Notes under the pieces: model-generated
The model's database searches: none
Seen by the model: only the letters and a program-made list of their open reading frames with translations
What the model was told of the DNA's origin: nothing
Position numbers and translations under genes: made by a program
DNA from: Actinomycetota bacterium
Lineage (GTDB): Bacteria; Actinomycetota; Actinomycetes; Actinomycetales; Microbacteriaceae
Length of the DNA: 5,760 nt
Assembly (NCBI GenBank): GCA_010028615.1
Contig: RHAS01000055.1
Location: forward strand, 1-5,760
Direction of reading: 5' to 3'
Shown: positions 5,240 through 5,760 of the stretch, piece by piece
Position numbering within the stretch: position 1 is the first letter of the stretch
How the letters are laid out: every line of letters begins with the position of its first letter

Positions 5240-5365
5240 AGCAACTGCCACCCTTCTCTATTAGTTAGTTCGCAAGCCTCAGATTCAATCGGGGAATTGG
5301 TCTGGCTCTTACTACCAGTCTTTTACACTGACGGGGCTGGTCGGTCCGTTCAGGATTCTGTTTGT
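5240..5365 (-). other. Untranslated gap with possible structured RNA leader of the scaffold-capsid genes
   Basis: About 125 bases separate the upstream stop from the scaffold start, far longer than other gaps here. No frame has a convincing gene. On the minus strand 5308-5274 can fold into a nested hairpin: GAGCC/GGCTT, AGA/TCT and CAAT/ATTG around a TCCCCG loop, with small bulges. Just upstream, ACCA near 5341-5338 can pair with TGGT near 5319-5316, with GTC/GAC inside. The ribosome binding site of the scaffold gene (GAAGGG near 5255) lies about 20 bases after the hairpin, so a leader that tunes translation is possible. The folding was done by eye. Confidence 0.35.
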
Positions 5366-5760
5366 TTAGAAAGCGCCTCTAGTTTGTTCGGTGAGGCTTG
5401 CTTTATTCACTCCAGCAGCGCCACCAAAGCGTGCCTTCTCTTGCTCTGTTAAACCTAGACGAGCACGGCGTGCTGATGCAAGACCTTGAAATGCTTCTTG
5501 CTCTGCCTGTAGTTGCCCGTAATCTTCACCTGTAGATATTTGAGATAAAAACTCAGCACGTGGTGTAACTTCTGCAACCGTTTGGAAACCTTGACGTGCC
5601 TGCTCCTTAGTAATACCAAGATTAGCAAGTGTTTCTACACCCATCATAATATTAGTTTTGCCTTCGGTTGTTTTAATTCCTTGAGCAAGTGCTGCTCCAC
5701 CAATCTCAGCAATTTGAACTTTACGCTGTAATGCTGGCAAACCCTCTTTAGGGTCAAGAA
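5366..5760 (-). CDS. Helical virion-associated phage protein, C-terminal part (runs off the window)
   Basis: The frame is open from the window edge to TAA at 5368-5366, giving 130 residues of the C-terminus. A TTG at 5740 could be mistaken for a start, but six more in-frame codons (LDPKEG) precede it and no ribosome binding site is seen, so the true start lies outside. The visible part is largely helical: LPALQRKVQIAEIGGAALAQ, then TTEGKTNIMMG, a helix around AEVTPRAEFLSQ, EDYGQLQAEQEAFQGLASAR and a basic, Gly/Ser-rich end with GVNKASLTEQTRGAF. I recall this kind of C-terminus, with GLASA(R/Q)R and a final QTRGxF, in structural genes of actinophages just before the scaffold and capsid genes. 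The role is unknown; portal-associated, internal or maturation protein are all possible. Confidence 0.65.
   Translation of the reverse strand, partial: LDPKEGLPALQRKVQIAEIGGAALAQGIKTTEGKTNIMMGVETLANLGITKEQARQGFQTVAEVTPRAEFLSQISTGEDYGQLQAEQEAFQGLASARRARLGLTEQEKARFGGAAGVNKASLTEQTRGAF

Noticed and set aside
5252..5365. A tRNA or tRNA-like gene in the untranslated gap
   Set aside because: No T-arm GGTTCRA pattern, no D-arm signature and no 7-bp acceptor stem could be found on either strand.
5366..5740. A complete 124-aa gene starting at TTG 5740
   Set aside because: The frame is open to the window edge, no Shine-Dalgarno precedes the TTG, and the fragment looks like the end of a longer protein.

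Overview
The window is a stretch of the late (virion structure) operon of a tailed bacteriophage. Every supported gene lies on the minus strand, so transcription runs from position 5760 down to 1. The GC content is moderate (roughly 45% by eye), the genes are packed with short gaps or 1-4 base overlaps, and several proteins resemble families I associate with actinobacteriophages, including uncultured freshwater and marine ones. The host is therefore probably an actinobacterium of moderate GC. This host call is inference; the window holds no host gene, integrase or tRNA to test it.

Layout in transcription order: (1) the C-terminal part of a helical virion-associated protein entering from the edge (5760-5366); (2) an untranslated gap of about 125 bases with a plausible folded RNA; (3) an acidic coiled-coil protein, the probable capsid scaffold (5239-4757); (4) the major capsid protein, N4-gp56-like (4717-3764); (5) a 61-base gap with a strong GAAA-loop hairpin; (6) two conserved small phage proteins of unknown role (3702-3433 and 3424-3110); (7) a cassette of five very small, mostly lysine-rich genes chained by start/stop overlaps (3110-2221), four of them too short for an ordinary ORF caller, including DUF6496-like and DUF6321-like proteins; (8) a GT-A-type glycosyltransferase-like protein (2205-1486); (9) a small protein built on three AGTTGL repeats (1483-1229); (10) a probable head-tail connector or neck protein (1229-294); (11) the N-terminus of a probable tail or tail-fibre protein that runs off the window (284-1).

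Read together, items 1-4 build the procapsid, items 10-11 join or form the tail, and the glycosyltransferase may decorate the virion or the host surface. The block of tiny basic proteins in the middle is the least understood part. I see no promoter, CRISPR array, tRNA, insertion sequence or attachment site. Expression appears to depend on an upstream promoter, with translational coupling and two RNA hairpin regions adjusting output around the capsid gene. I do not see a complete undescribed system; the best leads are the chained mini-gene cassette and the structured gaps on either side of the scaffold-capsid pair.
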